From NCBI GenBank assembly GCA_005799495.1, contig SYGP01000020.1, positions 1 to 37,884 on the forward strand: DNA of 37,884 nt. Direction: 5' to 3'. The position numbers and the translations under genes were made by a program. Positions within the stretch are counted from its first letter, which is position 1. Each line of letters begins with the position of its first letter. This document shows positions 17,700 through 27,062 of the stretch, piece by piece. The DNA is from Planctomycetia bacterium. Its GTDB lineage: Bacteria > Planctomycetota > Phycisphaerae > Phycisphaerales > SM1A02. The notes beneath the pieces are model-generated. The model made no database searches. It was not told the origin of the DNA and saw only the letters and a program-made list of their open reading frames with translations.

Positions 17700-18788
17700 G
17701 TGCCTCCCTCCACCGACCCAGCGGCTTGCACGGCGTGGTGTTTGGCGCGCACGCGCGAACTCGGCTTCGCTGCAGCGGGGGTCTGCGACGCCTCGCCAAG
17801 CAAGCGAAGCGGAGCGCTGCGCGCGTGGCTCGATGGGGGCCGACATGGACCGATGGAGTGGATGCGGTCCTATCTCGAAGTGCGAGTCGATCCGGCGCGC
17901 ATCGTGGATGGAACGCAGAGCGTGCTCGTCGCCGCAGCGAGGTATCACGATGGACGACCGGATGCACGATTCGTGGGCGCAGACGGCACCTCCTCTGCTG
18001 CGTTCGGTCGCGCTGCGCGTTATGCCCGAGGTCCCGATTATCACCGCGTGATGAAGCGCCGGCTGCGCACGCTGCAGCGAGAGCTGGAGGATGCGTTGCC
18101 GGGCACCCGCGGCAAGGTGTGCTGCGACATCGAACCGATCCCCGAGCGTGAGTTGGCGGAGCGTGCCGGCATCGGACGCATCGGAAAGAACACGCTGCTG
18201 ATCGCCGATGGCCTCGGTTCGTGGACCGTGCTTGCCTGCTACTTCACGACGGCTCGACTTCAACCGACGCCGCGAGCGGACGATTCCGATCCCTGTGGAA
18301 CGTGTACCCGCTGCATCGATGCATGTCCCACCGCGGCGATCTCGCCCTGGAGTGTCGACGCATCGCGCTGCATCACGACGATCACCATCGAGCAGCGATC
18401 GTTGCCAGATCCGCAAATTGCCTCCAAGGTCGGTGACTGGCTGTTCGGATGTGACATCTGCCAGGAGGTCTGCCCGCACAACCAACCGACGAGGCAGTCG
18501 CGAAGGCAGGGGATTGATCAGGCATGGGATGGACGCACTGCCGCCTTTGCCCTGCGGGATGTCCTTCGGTGGGATCAGACCTCACGGCGGGCGGCGATGG
18601 GCACCAGTGCGCTGACGCGCGTTCATGCAAGGCAGGCAAGACGCAATGCCGTGTGGTGCGCACTCGATGTGCTGCAACAAGACCCAAAGCACCCGCTTCG
18701 TGGCGATCTTGAATCCATTGCAGCGAATGAAGCGGATGATCCGCAGGTGCGGCAGGCCGCGCGGACAGTGCTTGCCATGATCCGATGA
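17700..18788 (+). CDS. queG: Epoxyqueuosine reductase
   Basis: Cobalamin- and iron-sulfur-dependent enzyme for the last step of queuosine synthesis in tRNA. Two ferredoxin-like clusters are visible: DPCGTCTRCIDACPTAAI (about residues 199-216), and FGCDICQEVCPHN further on (about 250-262). The N-terminal B12-binding part includes ERELAERAGIGRIGKNTLLI in the usual place. The C-terminal ~80 residues are HEAT-like (TRVHARQARRNAVWCAL). Length 362 residues is normal. Why queG should sit behind the squalene genes is not evident; it is probably only shared transcription. Confidence 0.96.
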   Translation: MPPSTDPAACTAWCLARTRELGFAAAGVCDASPSKRSGALRAWLDGGRHGPMEWMRSYLEVRVDPARIVDGTQSVLVAAARYHDGRPDARFVGADGTSSAAFGRAARYARGPDYHRVMKRRLRTLQRELEDALPGTRGKVCCDIEPIPERELAERAGIGRIGKNTLLIADGLGSWTVLACYFTTARLQPTPRADDSDPCGTCTRCIDACPTAAISPWSVDASRCITTITIEQRSLPDPQIASKVGDWLFGCDICQEVCPHNQPTRQSRRQGIDQAWDGRTAAFALRDVLRWDQTSRRAAMGTSALTRVHARQARRNAVWCALDVLQQDPKHPLRGDLESIAANEADDPQVRQAARTVLAMIR

Positions 18789-18858
18789 TGCCGTGCAGGA
18801 CGAACGCGCCCTGAAAACGGCGCCGGGACACGCGCTCGCCCCGCATCAAAGCCGCCCC

Positions 18859-20844
18859 TCAGGGCTCCTGCGCCTCGCCATCACCCGAGCTGCTCGGTGG
18901 ACCGCCGCGCATCCCGCCCATCGCCCGCTGCATTGCCATGCCGAGAGCGGCTTGCACGCCGGCGGCATCGCTGATCTCTCCGGACTCCACCTTCTGCCGG
19001 ATCGAGTCCATGGCACCGAGCAGCGGACCGACGATCGCCTGTGCGGCAGTCAGCTGCATGCGGACCTGATCGGGCATCGCTGAGCTGGTGGCATCCATAT
19101 CCAACTTCCATCCGTTGTCCGTTCGCGCCGCCTGCATGCTGAGAGCTCCCACTTGGGATCGGAGCTCGAGTGTTGCAGCAGAGTCGGTTGCCTCGATCAC
19201 GCTGACCCGTCCTCCTCCCCCGAGGGCTGCCTTCATCGCGCCGAGGTTGGTGCTTCCGAACTTGTCGCGCATCGCGACTTGCAGTGCGCCCATCGTGCGC
19301 ATCGGAGCAATCAGCACATTGGCAACCTGCCGACCCTCGTCCGTTTCCGCAACCGTGAACTCATCGACTGCCGCCATCGCGGCCGGATCCTTGTTGGCAT
19401 CACTCATGAATGCCGCGAGCGCTTCCACAGTTCCGAAGGGGGGGCCGGCGGATGGTGCGGTGTCCGCAGCGGGAGACTCGCTCTCAGCCGATGGACTGTC
19501 CGTTGTCCCTGTCTTCGCCGTCGGAGCGGTTGCAGCAGCGGTTGCAGCAGCGGCAGAGACGTCGAAGGTCGGCTTGGTGATCGACTGCAGAGCGCGCGTC
19601 ACGGTCTCTCCAAGCGCTCGCTTCGCTTCGGATTCTCCGCCCGACGACAGCATCGACTGCAGTTCGGTGTATGCCTCGATCGCAGACTGGGTGGACGCCT
19701 GCGCCTTGGCAAGCCAGGCATTCGCCTTCGATTCGTACTCGCCAGAACTCTTGCGCAGCGCATCACTCTCGGACAACGCATGAAGAAGCAGTGCGTGCTG
19801 AAACTCCGACTGTCCTTTGCTGAGGAAAGACCGCGCGACCGCCGCCTGGATCTGGAAGGCGACACTCGACTGTGCCCCGATCAACTGCGCCGAACTCCGC
19901 GCATTGTCGAGATCCTGCCGAGCGCGTTCCGTGCAGCCTGCGAGCCCCGCATCGGCCTCTGGGTCGGCGGTCGTCAGCAGCTCGTCAATGCGACTCCCAA
20001 ACTCCGCAGCCATCTCTGCCGACGACCGTGCTGTCCGTTCGCGCGATGACCCAAGGCGCGTGATGGACTCCACAGCGCGTTGAATGGCCTCCACCCGTGT
20101 CGCAGCACCAGCTGCCTCTGCCGTTCGTATCCGCAGGAGCGACTGCTGCATCACGGCATTCGACTCAGCCGTAGATGCTTCTGCCTGCAGCGGTATCGCA
20201 AGGTCGCGCTGCTGAGCCGCCTCCTCCGCGATCTGTGTGATCTCGCCGGGTCCCGCACTCGCCGCGCGCTGGCGAATCACCTCGGCTTCGTCCAGGATCG
20301 CCTGTGCACGCGCGAGCGCATCAGCGCTTGCGTCCTGCAGCGCTGCGACCTGCGTTTCCAACTCCTCCCGCTGCCCCTCCAACTCCGATCGAGCCGCCGA
20401 TGCAGCGGACAGTTCCGAGCCGAAGTCGCCGGCGGCGGAGTCGTTGCTGGAGAGCGAGGCAGTGAGGTCCAGTTGATCGAGCACGGAGAGAAGTCCTGCG
20501 GCGACACTTCGAGCTGCGCGGTTCTCGCTCTCCAACTGATCGGCGCGGCCGATTTCGAGCAGGGCTGCCTGGGTCAGGGCGCCAGCCGCCAAACCCGCAG
20601 CAGCCTGCTTCTGCGCACTCGTTGCGTTCGACACGCGGGAGAGGTTGGACGCGGCCGCTCGAAGGGTCTCTGCCGCCGCGACTCGATCGGTGCTGGCCAA
20701 CCTGGCCGCTTGCGCGATCTTGGCGCCCCCCTCGCGGATCTGTCGCTCGGCGCGATCGCGTTCAGCGATCTGGGGATCCTCGCAACCAAACGTCAGACAA
20801 GCCGCCATCAGGGTCGCGAAGAGGCGAAGGAGTGTGCTCATCAT
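18859..20844 (-). CDS. Coiled-coil lipoprotein of unknown function
   Basis: Not recognised. The 661-residue protein starts with a signal peptide and two candidate lipidation cysteines, Cys16 (MAAC) and Cys21 (TFGC). A long Ala/Glu/Gln/Arg-rich helical region follows (about residues 25-455), with blocks such as ELEGQREELETQVAALQDA that read as coiled coil. A low-complexity Ala/Thr/Pro/Ser linker comes next (about 460-505), coded in part by a 12-base tandem repeat. The C-terminal globular part (about 505-640) contains DNGWKLDMDATS. The tail is Gly/Ser-rich. It is the last gene of the unit that begins with glutamate dehydrogenase, 29 bases after the CX4CH gene. Two in-frame ATGs (20844, 20841) are possible starts. 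Confidence 0.75.
   Translation of the reverse strand: MMSTLLRLFATLMAACLTFGCEDPQIAERDRAERQIREGGAKIAQAARLASTDRVAAAETLRAAASNLSRVSNATSAQKQAAAGLAAGALTQAALLEIGRADQLESENRAARSVAAGLLSVLDQLDLTASLSSNDSAAGDFGSELSAASAARSELEGQREELETQVAALQDASADALARAQAILDEAEVIRQRAASAGPGEITQIAEEAAQQRDLAIPLQAEASTAESNAVMQQSLLRIRTAEAAGAATRVEAIQRAVESITRLGSSRERTARSSAEMAAEFGSRIDELLTTADPEADAGLAGCTERARQDLDNARSSAQLIGAQSSVAFQIQAAVARSFLSKGQSEFQHALLLHALSESDALRKSSGEYESKANAWLAKAQASTQSAIEAYTELQSMLSSGGESEAKRALGETVTRALQSITKPTFDVSAAAATAAATAPTAKTGTTDSPSAESESPAADTAPSAGPPFGTVEALAAFMSDANKDPAAMAAVDEFTVAETDEGRQVANVLIAPMRTMGALQVAMRDKFGSTNLGAMKAALGGGGRVSVIEATDSAATLELRSQVGALSMQAARTDNGWKLDMDATSSAMPDQVRMQLTAAQAIVGPLLGAMDSIRQKVESGEISDAAGVQAALGMAMQRAMGGMRGGPPSSSGDGEAQEP
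19525..19548. repeat. 12-base tandem repeat, two copies
   Basis: Unit AGCGGTTGCAGC twice in a row, with a partial third copy of AGCGG. It lies in the Ala/Thr linker code of the coiled-coil lipoprotein. Copy-number change would keep the reading frame and only alter linker length. Confidence 0.75.
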
Positions 20845-20855
20845 GGAAGCCCGCA

Positions 20856-20861
20856 AGTGTA
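20856..20861 (-). promoter_or_regulatory. -10-like hexamer before the coiled-coil lipoprotein gene
   Basis: TACACT on the minus strand, 11 bases before the ATG at 20844, in the 29-base gap after the CX4CH gene. It may be an internal promoter of the operon. Confidence 0.3.
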
Positions 20862-20873
20862 CTTCCGCTCCCA

Positions 20874-22307
20874 TCAGCGCGATGGTTCGTCCTGATCGGC
20901 CTCGCTGCCCGCGGGCGGCAATCGGAAGTCGGGAGGTTCGTAGTCGACTGGGTAGGTTGGACGCGGTTGATAGAGCGAGCGAATCCACGACACGGACGCG
21001 GCGAACTTGGCATCGTTCATGCGCTTGCCGAACGCAGGCTTCCAACCCTGCACGGGCGGATGCGGAGTCGCGGTTTCATCCCTCGGCAACGCGTACTGCA
21101 GGAGCGGCGAGCGTGCTGCATCACTGAAATCGAGCAGCGGGCGATCGCCGGTCCGACCCTGCAGGATGTGCAACATGTTCGTTGTCGCCACGTGCGTGTC
21201 GCCCCGCTCACCCCGATGCAGGAAGAGCGAACCTCCGTTGGGACCTCCATGGCATCCGCTTGTCGCACAGTTGGGAATCAGCCAACTGTCATGCACATCA
21301 CGGCGAAAGCGCAGCATCGACTCGGGCTCGGTGAGAACGCGAATCTTCGGATAGAAGTCCCTCGCCTTGAGATCAAAGGCGAGTCGGACAAGACGCAGCG
21401 GGTCCCCTTCGGCAAGTGCCGATTGTTCCGCGGGATCTTGTGGAACTCGCGGATGGGATGCATGATCCGCAAACAGCTGGCGTGCATCCGCTGGGGCGAT
21501 CGCGATGCGCGGCGGCCTGTCGAAGTCGATCTCGTACACGCGGATGAGATTGACTTCCGCATCACTCAGGAGGCGCAGCCCACTCATGTCAAAGAGTGGG
21601 TCGGCATCCTTGTTCGCACTCTTGGCATCGGCACTTGCTCGCCCAGACGCCGCAGCGGCTCTGCCTGCGTCGAGCTTCAATTGTGAACGCACCCGCTTGA
21701 GCAGTGCAACCGCCTCAGGCAACTTGCTCGCCTCGACGAGCGGGACGAGTTCTTGCTCTGCCATGGCGTACTTGCGCTGCGAAACAAGCCAGTCGCACAG
21801 TGCGAGCCGCCGGGCATGATCTTCGGGATCAATCGACTCGCGCAGCGCCTTGTATTGCTCGTCGAAGGGTCGAATGAGCACAACGCGGTACACCTCTTCG
21901 CGCGGGATGCTGCGCGGCGCATCCCCGATCACATGTCGTACTTCGTCGAAGTCATCCGAGACCAGCTGCACTCGGCGAACGCCGCCATCGCGCAGGTAGA
22001 CAAGGGCCGGAGCGGGTGATGTCACATCCACAAGATCGATGACATCGATCACCAAGTCCTTGTTGAACTCTGTTCGCTTGCCGTTGCGCTCGATCACGAG
22101 CCTCGTTTCCTCTTCCGTGATCACCGTTCCGCCGACTCCCGACTTTCGATCGACGATCACATGGACTCGACGGGCGGGTTTGGACTCGCCGGGCACCTCG
22201 CCCTGAGCCTGAGCAACTTCCTGTCCCGTGGGGACTGCGGACTGCCCAGACCAAACCACGTTGGTCAGGATCAGGGAGAGCGGAAGAACCAGGGTGGTGA
22301 TGGGCAT
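20874..22307 (-). CDS. Exported protein with CX4CH heme-type motif
   Basis: Unknown function, 477 residues. A hydrophobic N-terminal signal (TTLVLPLSLILTNVVW) suggests export. Residues about 45-190 look beta-rich with repeated references to charged strands (VIVDRKSGVGGTVI). A helical middle includes Ala-rich GRAAAASGRASAD. Near the C-terminus is NCATSGCHGGPNGGSLFL with Cys347, Cys352 and His353. CX4CH followed by a Gly-rich turn and a hydrophobic strand is, from memory, the form found in planctomycete cytochrome-c-like domains (DUF1549-associated, GCxxxxCHG). The distal Met ligand is not assigned. It lies 18 bases after the MuiA-like gene and 29 before the coiled-coil lipoprotein gene. Confidence 0.75.
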   Translation of the reverse strand: MPITTLVLPLSLILTNVVWSGQSAVPTGQEVAQAQGEVPGESKPARRVHVIVDRKSGVGGTVITEEETRLVIERNGKRTEFNKDLVIDVIDLVDVTSPAPALVYLRDGGVRRVQLVSDDFDEVRHVIGDAPRSIPREEVYRVVLIRPFDEQYKALRESIDPEDHARRLALCDWLVSQRKYAMAEQELVPLVEASKLPEAVALLKRVRSQLKLDAGRAAAASGRASADAKSANKDADPLFDMSGLRLLSDAEVNLIRVYEIDFDRPPRIAIAPADARQLFADHASHPRVPQDPAEQSALAEGDPLRLVRLAFDLKARDFYPKIRVLTEPESMLRFRRDVHDSWLIPNCATSGCHGGPNGGSLFLHRGERGDTHVATTNMLHILQGRTGDRPLLDFSDAARSPLLQYALPRDETATPHPPVQGWKPAFGKRMNDAKFAASVSWIRSLYQPRPTYPVDYEPPDFRLPPAGSEADQDEPSR

Positions 22308-22325
22308 GGCACTCTCAGCGAACCA

Positions 22326-24062
22326 TCACGGCGGCAGGGGCGTGATGTCCAGTTCCTTCGGGCGGCTGACGATCGTGCGCCATGTCACGAGCATGCCATC
22401 CTCGCCTGCGCGTGTGGGAGGCACCGCAAGATCCCAGCGAAGCAAGCCCAGCGGAGCCGAAACGGCGAGGAATGCACTGTCCGCCGAGAGCTGCGGATTC
22501 ACATCCTCCACACGAACTTCAATGCGGTCGCTGCCACTCACGGGCTTTCGGTCGAGGAGTTCCATGTCGATCGTTCGTCCGCTGCCGTTCTGGACCGAGA
22601 TGCGAAAGGAAGAGACCGTATCGATTCCACCACCAAAGAGCCCAGACTGGCGGTCGACTCGTTCCACTTCCTCGCGCCGCACGGTCACGGATGGGTCGAT
22701 GCCGAAAAACACGGAGACCTCCGCATTGGGTGCGGCGCCGTCGAAACGGGCTGCACCGACGAAGTCGTTGCCAACGAATGCGGAGCACTTCCCCGGCAAC
22801 AGATTGAAGCTGCTGCCGTTCACGAGCGTTGCACGGAGGAACGCGCCCTCGCCCGCGACGGGCTGTGCGCAGTGAACGAAGCGCGCCTTCGCTTCGAAGG
22901 ATGCGATGCGTGCGCGGCGGCTTGCTTCCCTGTCGCTCACGGCATCGAAGGGAAGGGCAATGGTGTAGGTCATGGCTGGCCCAGTGCCGCCGATTCGCGC
23001 ATCGGAAGAGAGTTCGGCGGCATCGCTTGCCGATCCGATCTGACCCGCCATCTCGGATGGTGCAGCGTCCACCGCCATCGCAGGTTCCATCATCTCAGCC
23101 CCAACACTTCGGCCAACCACGCCTCGCACCGCGGGGCGAATCGGCTGCAGCACATCCACACGCCAGGGAGTCACGAGGGGGGGTGCAGCCGCGCGCGATG
23201 GCTGCGCCGTGGAAAGTGCCAGCTGCACGCCGCGCCAATCTTCACCCGAAGCCTGGACGACGCGAGCATCAAACTCGATCCGAACCGATCCGGCGGCAGG
23301 GTCCGCGCGAACGGAGTAGGTCGGCTCCCATCCGGCTTGCGATACCAAGTACGAGAGCCGAACATCCGAGCTCCCACTTTCGGGAACAGCAACCACGACT
23401 TCCGCTGCCTGCACCGTACTGCTCATCGAGCCCAGTCGCGCTCGCCGCATCTCCGCCGCGACCTTCTGTTCACGCAGTTCATCCCCACGCTGTTCCGTTG
23501 TACGAAGCGCCTCCGAGATTTGCTTCTGCTGTTCCGTTATCCACTTGAGCAGCGCCTCGAGCCGAGAAATGTCGAGTTGGGAAGTCCCGGCGGTCGCGGT
23601 TGCATCTGCGGTGGCACGAATGCCAATCGCATCGATACGGCGCTGATCTGCTCGAAGCCCAGACAGTGAGTCCTCGATCTCCGCCAGCTTGCGCTGGATC
23701 TGCTTGAGCTCTGCATCGATCGCCTGTGCTTCGTCCGTGGTGGGGGACTCCACGGCGCTTTGCGCGAGGAAGTCGACCGACAGGATGCGGCCGATGGACG
23801 ATCTCGCCTCGATCGTGTCAGGCTGAACGGATGCCGGGAGTCCATTGAAGCGAAGGCGCCAGACGCCCGCGGTCAGCGTGAGCGTCGCCCTGCGCGTGAC
23901 GGCAGCGCGTCCTTGGTAAAGCAAGACCGATTCCACCTGTGCATCGCAGGTTCGTGCCGATTCCACTTGGGGTGCAGGAACTGCAACCTGGGCATGACTG
24001 GCCGGAACGGACAGCGAGAGTGCCACGGTGGCGATCGTCGATGGGAGGCATGCCCTGCTCAT
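22326..24062 (-). CDS. MuiA-family (DUF4140/DUF4139) exported protein
   Basis: The mucoidy-inhibitor A family has no agreed biochemical role. The 578-residue protein has a signal peptide (ATVALSLSVPASHAQ). A beta domain follows (about residues 40-95; VESVLLYQGRAAVTRRATL, family DUF4140). A coiled coil occupies about 105-210 (IDAELKQIQRKLAEIEDSL). The C-terminal DUF4139 domain begins with LSYLVSQAGWEPTYSVRAD and contains FLRATLVNGSSFNLLPGKCS. The ATG at 24062 overlaps the glutamate dehydrogenase stop (ATGA), so translation is probably coupled. This start also gives a proper signal peptide, unlike longer forms inside the upstream gene. Planctomycetes often carry such genes, but pairing with a glutamate dehydrogenase is unexpected. 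Confidence 0.88.
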   Translation of the reverse strand: MSRACLPSTIATVALSLSVPASHAQVAVPAPQVESARTCDAQVESVLLYQGRAAVTRRATLTLTAGVWRLRFNGLPASVQPDTIEARSSIGRILSVDFLAQSAVESPTTDEAQAIDAELKQIQRKLAEIEDSLSGLRADQRRIDAIGIRATADATATAGTSQLDISRLEALLKWITEQQKQISEALRTTEQRGDELREQKVAAEMRRARLGSMSSTVQAAEVVVAVPESGSSDVRLSYLVSQAGWEPTYSVRADPAAGSVRIEFDARVVQASGEDWRGVQLALSTAQPSRAAAPPLVTPWRVDVLQPIRPAVRGVVGRSVGAEMMEPAMAVDAAPSEMAGQIGSASDAAELSSDARIGGTGPAMTYTIALPFDAVSDREASRRARIASFEAKARFVHCAQPVAGEGAFLRATLVNGSSFNLLPGKCSAFVGNDFVGAARFDGAAPNAEVSVFFGIDPSVTVRREEVERVDRQSGLFGGGIDTVSSFRISVQNGSGRTIDMELLDRKPVSGSDRIEVRVEDVNPQLSADSAFLAVSAPLGLLRWDLAVPPTRAGEDGMLVTWRTIVSRPKELDITPLPP

Positions 24063-27016
24063 GAGTCCGCATCCAAAAGTGCAGCGCGCGCGCCCGCACG
24101 CTCCAGCAGCGCCGCGATCTCCGCCGCATTTCCCAGTCCGCTCGTTCGGATCTGATCGACCAGGGCACGAATCCGGCGGGACTTCTGCAGATAGCGGAGT
24201 GAAACGGACGCAAGGGCATCGCTTCCCATCGATGCAAAGAAGTCGATCCCCTCGCGGTAGACGAGTCGGCTTGCAACGCTCTTCGCCACCATCCATTCCA
24301 GGTATGGAACAGGCAAGTCCGTGAAGATCCGCTCGCCGCACGCGCGGTGCAGTTCGGTGGGCAGGTGGCGGAGGACGACCTCGCGGAAGAGATCGGCATG
24401 GTCGCGACGCCAAGAGGCCACGGCGGGCTTGATTGCATCGGCGCCCGAGTTGATGGCGCGCGAGAGGCGAGTCGAGAGTTCCGGCAGCGGTATGGAGGGA
24501 TGGCGTCGCGACTCCGCGAGCAGGATGACCGCCTCAGCCTGCGCGATTTCGCGCAGCCGCATCAGAACCTCTTCGACATACCGCGGCTTGATTGTCAGGA
24601 ACTGCGATTCATCCATGAGCATGCTCGATGCAATTTCAAAACTCGAGCAGATCACGCCACACTTGTTCGCGCTCGAGTCCTTGAAGATGGTCGTGCCAGC
24701 CTCCGTGAGCAGGTTGCGCGCTTGTGGTGTCAGAAAGAGATTCGCGCCTTCCACGATCAGGGGGCTCGAAGGTCGACCATCGGGCTGCAAGTACTCGCGC
24801 CAGTTCCGCTCGTTGATGGTGGCGGGGCGTCCACCACCTGGGACAAACGCATCCGCCACGAGCCGATTGTGGAGTGAGTTGCGAAGTTGGACACCCTCCG
24901 CTGTGCTTGCAGGAACGACGCGTCCGTGAGGCGAGAGCCGTGCGGGATCGAAGTGTGCGATGGCAAGTCCCGCATGAAAGAGCCGCAGGAGTTCGCCGTG
25001 ATCGAGCCCGTGAGGATCCTCCCCGATACCGCTGCCGTCCGCCACACCGACGATGCATGCGTTCTGTCCGTAGTCTCGCGACAGGATCCGCATCATGTTG
25101 CCGGCCACATCCCCGTCTGGACCACCTGTGATCTTGACGGTGAAGCGCTGCTTCGCCGGGTCGATGCCACGCGCGAGCAGAGCCGTGCGGAGGAACACAT
25201 TCACGCCCTCGCTCGTGACCCCGAACTCCTTGTGGTTGATCCCACCATTCGGCTTGGAACTCATGAACGCATTCGCCAGGGGATACCGGCGGATGGCAGC
25301 GCGGGCCACGATCCACTCGATGTGCGCTGGCGTGATGTTCTCGTCGGGACCGAGGTAAATGAACTCGTCGAACCCCAGGAGGTCGACCACGAGTCTGCGT
25401 GTTCCAGGTTCAGGTGTGATGAGATCGAGGATCCCGTCCACGAATGCCTTGACGCAACGCGTGGCCTCGGCCGGGGGTTCGAGGACGATGGCAGCCTTGG
25501 CGCCGCCCTCGGGAATATCCTTGTTCTTCAGTTGCTGCGCAAAGGACAGGCCGTACACCTCGTCGTAGAGCCGCTCCGATTCGCGGTCGTACAGGACGGC
25601 CGAGCTCGGCTTCACGATGCGGAGCCCACCGCGCGCGATTTCCTTGAAGCGCACATGGAAGCCGTGGAACCCGCGCCCGTAGACGAAGAACACGCCAAAC
25701 GGCAGTTCTGGTCGTGACGGGCCTTGGAGGAGATCCGGCGCAAGCCGCAGTGCCAAGGAGAAGCGGTTGGGGACGAACAGATTCGTGCGCAGCGTCGAAC
25801 GGATCGCCTTCCACAACGCGTCGAAGATATCGTGCGCGTCATCCGAGTCGCCGAGGGCGGCGATCCGTGTCGCCAGTTCCGTCGCTCGGCGGTCAAACTC
25901 ATGCGCAGGAAGCGGGTCCGCGGGATCAAACCGCTGCTGGAAGAGTGCAAGCAGTGCCTTCGTCAGCTGCGCGTGCGTCGCGAGGGTTTCGGTCACACGG
26001 TCGCGGGTGAACGCCAGCGGGTTCGCGGGCACCAGCATGTGCCGGACCAGATCGGCAAAGGCAGCCACCAGTTCTCCCTCGGGCACCGTGAATGCTGGGT
26101 GGCGTTCCACGAACTCGATGACGCGGAAATCCAGCCACTTCACGCGCAGAAGTTCTGACCGGAGCTGCAGCCACCGCGGATCGGTGGACTCGATGCGCGT
26201 TCCATTGGCCCACTGCGCGATGAATGCGATGAATGTCACTCGCCCTCCATCACCATCACGCGCCACATCGAGGTGAGCGCGAACGACACTCGCGTCATGG
26301 CGCTTCAGGACGCGAGCAGCGCGCTCGAGCATCGTCCGAGTGCGAGCGTTCGACACCGCAAGCGTGATGCGTGCAACCGTGGGATCGTCTTCCGTCTCGA
26401 GTGAGATGGTTGGCAGCTCCGTGCCGCTCACCGCCCGGAAGAGCTCAAAGTGTCGGCACATCCGCAGAGCGGTGAGTGTGAGCAGGTAGCGCGATGAGCA
26501 GCCCGCGAGATATCGGCGAAAGTCCGCGCCATCCATCGTTGGGTGGTGCAGGGTGGCGTAGTCGACCGCCGCATCGATCGCCGCGCACTGGCGGGGGTGA
26601 GTCGGGTCAAATGGTTCCTGTTCGCCAAACTCGAAGGTGTCGATGATCAGCGAACCATCACGAGAGGTGTGGATTTTTGCGGCGCGAAGCGACGCATCCA
26701 GCGGCAGATCGCGCACGACTTCCGCCAGGATGCCCGTTCTGTTGCCGGATCGGATGGCAGTGATGGACGATCCATCGCTCGAGCGGAAGGTCGTATCCAC
26801 GGGACGGCCCGATGCCCGTGCAGCCAAGATGGCGCGCAGGTGCGCACGCTGGGCGGCAGGGGACGTGTCCAGGAAGTACATGCGCGGCATGTTCTCGACG
26901 AACCAAGGCACGAGTTCGGCAGCGATGGATCGGAACTCTCCGCAGAGGTCGTCCAGAAGCGTGTCGTGCGCGGGGACCGATGGACTGCCAGTTTCGGTTG
27001 ATCGAACTCCCTGCAT
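24059..27016 (-). CDS. Large NAD-dependent glutamate dehydrogenase
   Basis: Oxidative deamination of glutamate to 2-oxoglutarate and ammonia. The 985-residue length places it near the ~115-kDa class rather than the hexameric 450-residue or the 180-kDa enzymes. An N-terminal regulatory half is weakly conserved. The catalytic half has FKEIARGGLRIV, then QQLKNKDIPEGGAKAAIVLE with the substrate lysines, and TSEGVNVFLRTALL. The dinucleotide fold is KITGGPDGDVAGN and VEGANLFLTPQAR follows, with EAGTTIFKDSSANKCGVICS behind it. The ATG at 27016 is 6 bases after a -10-like TAGTTT. It heads a four-gene minus-strand unit and is divergent from ribF (46 bases between starts). Confidence 0.92.
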   Translation of the reverse strand: MQGVRSTETGSPSVPAHDTLLDDLCGEFRSIAAELVPWFVENMPRMYFLDTSPAAQRAHLRAILAARASGRPVDTTFRSSDGSSITAIRSGNRTGILAEVVRDLPLDASLRAAKIHTSRDGSLIIDTFEFGEQEPFDPTHPRQCAAIDAAVDYATLHHPTMDGADFRRYLAGCSSRYLLTLTALRMCRHFELFRAVSGTELPTISLETEDDPTVARITLAVSNARTRTMLERAARVLKRHDASVVRAHLDVARDGDGGRVTFIAFIAQWANGTRIESTDPRWLQLRSELLRVKWLDFRVIEFVERHPAFTVPEGELVAAFADLVRHMLVPANPLAFTRDRVTETLATHAQLTKALLALFQQRFDPADPLPAHEFDRRATELATRIAALGDSDDAHDIFDALWKAIRSTLRTNLFVPNRFSLALRLAPDLLQGPSRPELPFGVFFVYGRGFHGFHVRFKEIARGGLRIVKPSSAVLYDRESERLYDEVYGLSFAQQLKNKDIPEGGAKAAIVLEPPAEATRCVKAFVDGILDLITPEPGTRRLVVDLLGFDEFIYLGPDENITPAHIEWIVARAAIRRYPLANAFMSSKPNGGINHKEFGVTSEGVNVFLRTALLARGIDPAKQRFTVKITGGPDGDVAGNMMRILSRDYGQNACIVGVADGSGIGEDPHGLDHGELLRLFHAGLAIAHFDPARLSPHGRVVPASTAEGVQLRNSLHNRLVADAFVPGGGRPATINERNWREYLQPDGRPSSPLIVEGANLFLTPQARNLLTEAGTTIFKDSSANKCGVICSSFEIASSMLMDESQFLTIKPRYVEEVLMRLREIAQAEAVILLAESRRHPSIPLPELSTRLSRAINSGADAIKPAVASWRRDHADLFREVVLRHLPTELHRACGERIFTDLPVPYLEWMVAKSVASRLVYREGIDFFASMGSDALASVSLRYLQKSRRIRALVDQIRTSGLGNAAEIAALLERAGARAALLDADS

Positions 27017-27022
27017 GGCGTA

Positions 27023-27028
27023 AAACTA
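27023..27028 (-). promoter_or_regulatory. -10-like hexamer before the glutamate dehydrogenase gene
   Basis: TAGTTT on the minus strand, 6 bases before the ATG at 27016, in the 46-base region shared with ribF. No Shine-Dalgarno is present. Confidence 0.4.
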
Positions 27029-27062
27029 CCCGTTTCGGTCCCGAACTGGGAATGGTCATTCG

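Noticed and set aside
22161-23669. 502-codon plus-strand open frame
   Set aside because: It is antisense to the MuiA-family gene, whose DUF4139 blocks are clear; no motif in the plus frame.
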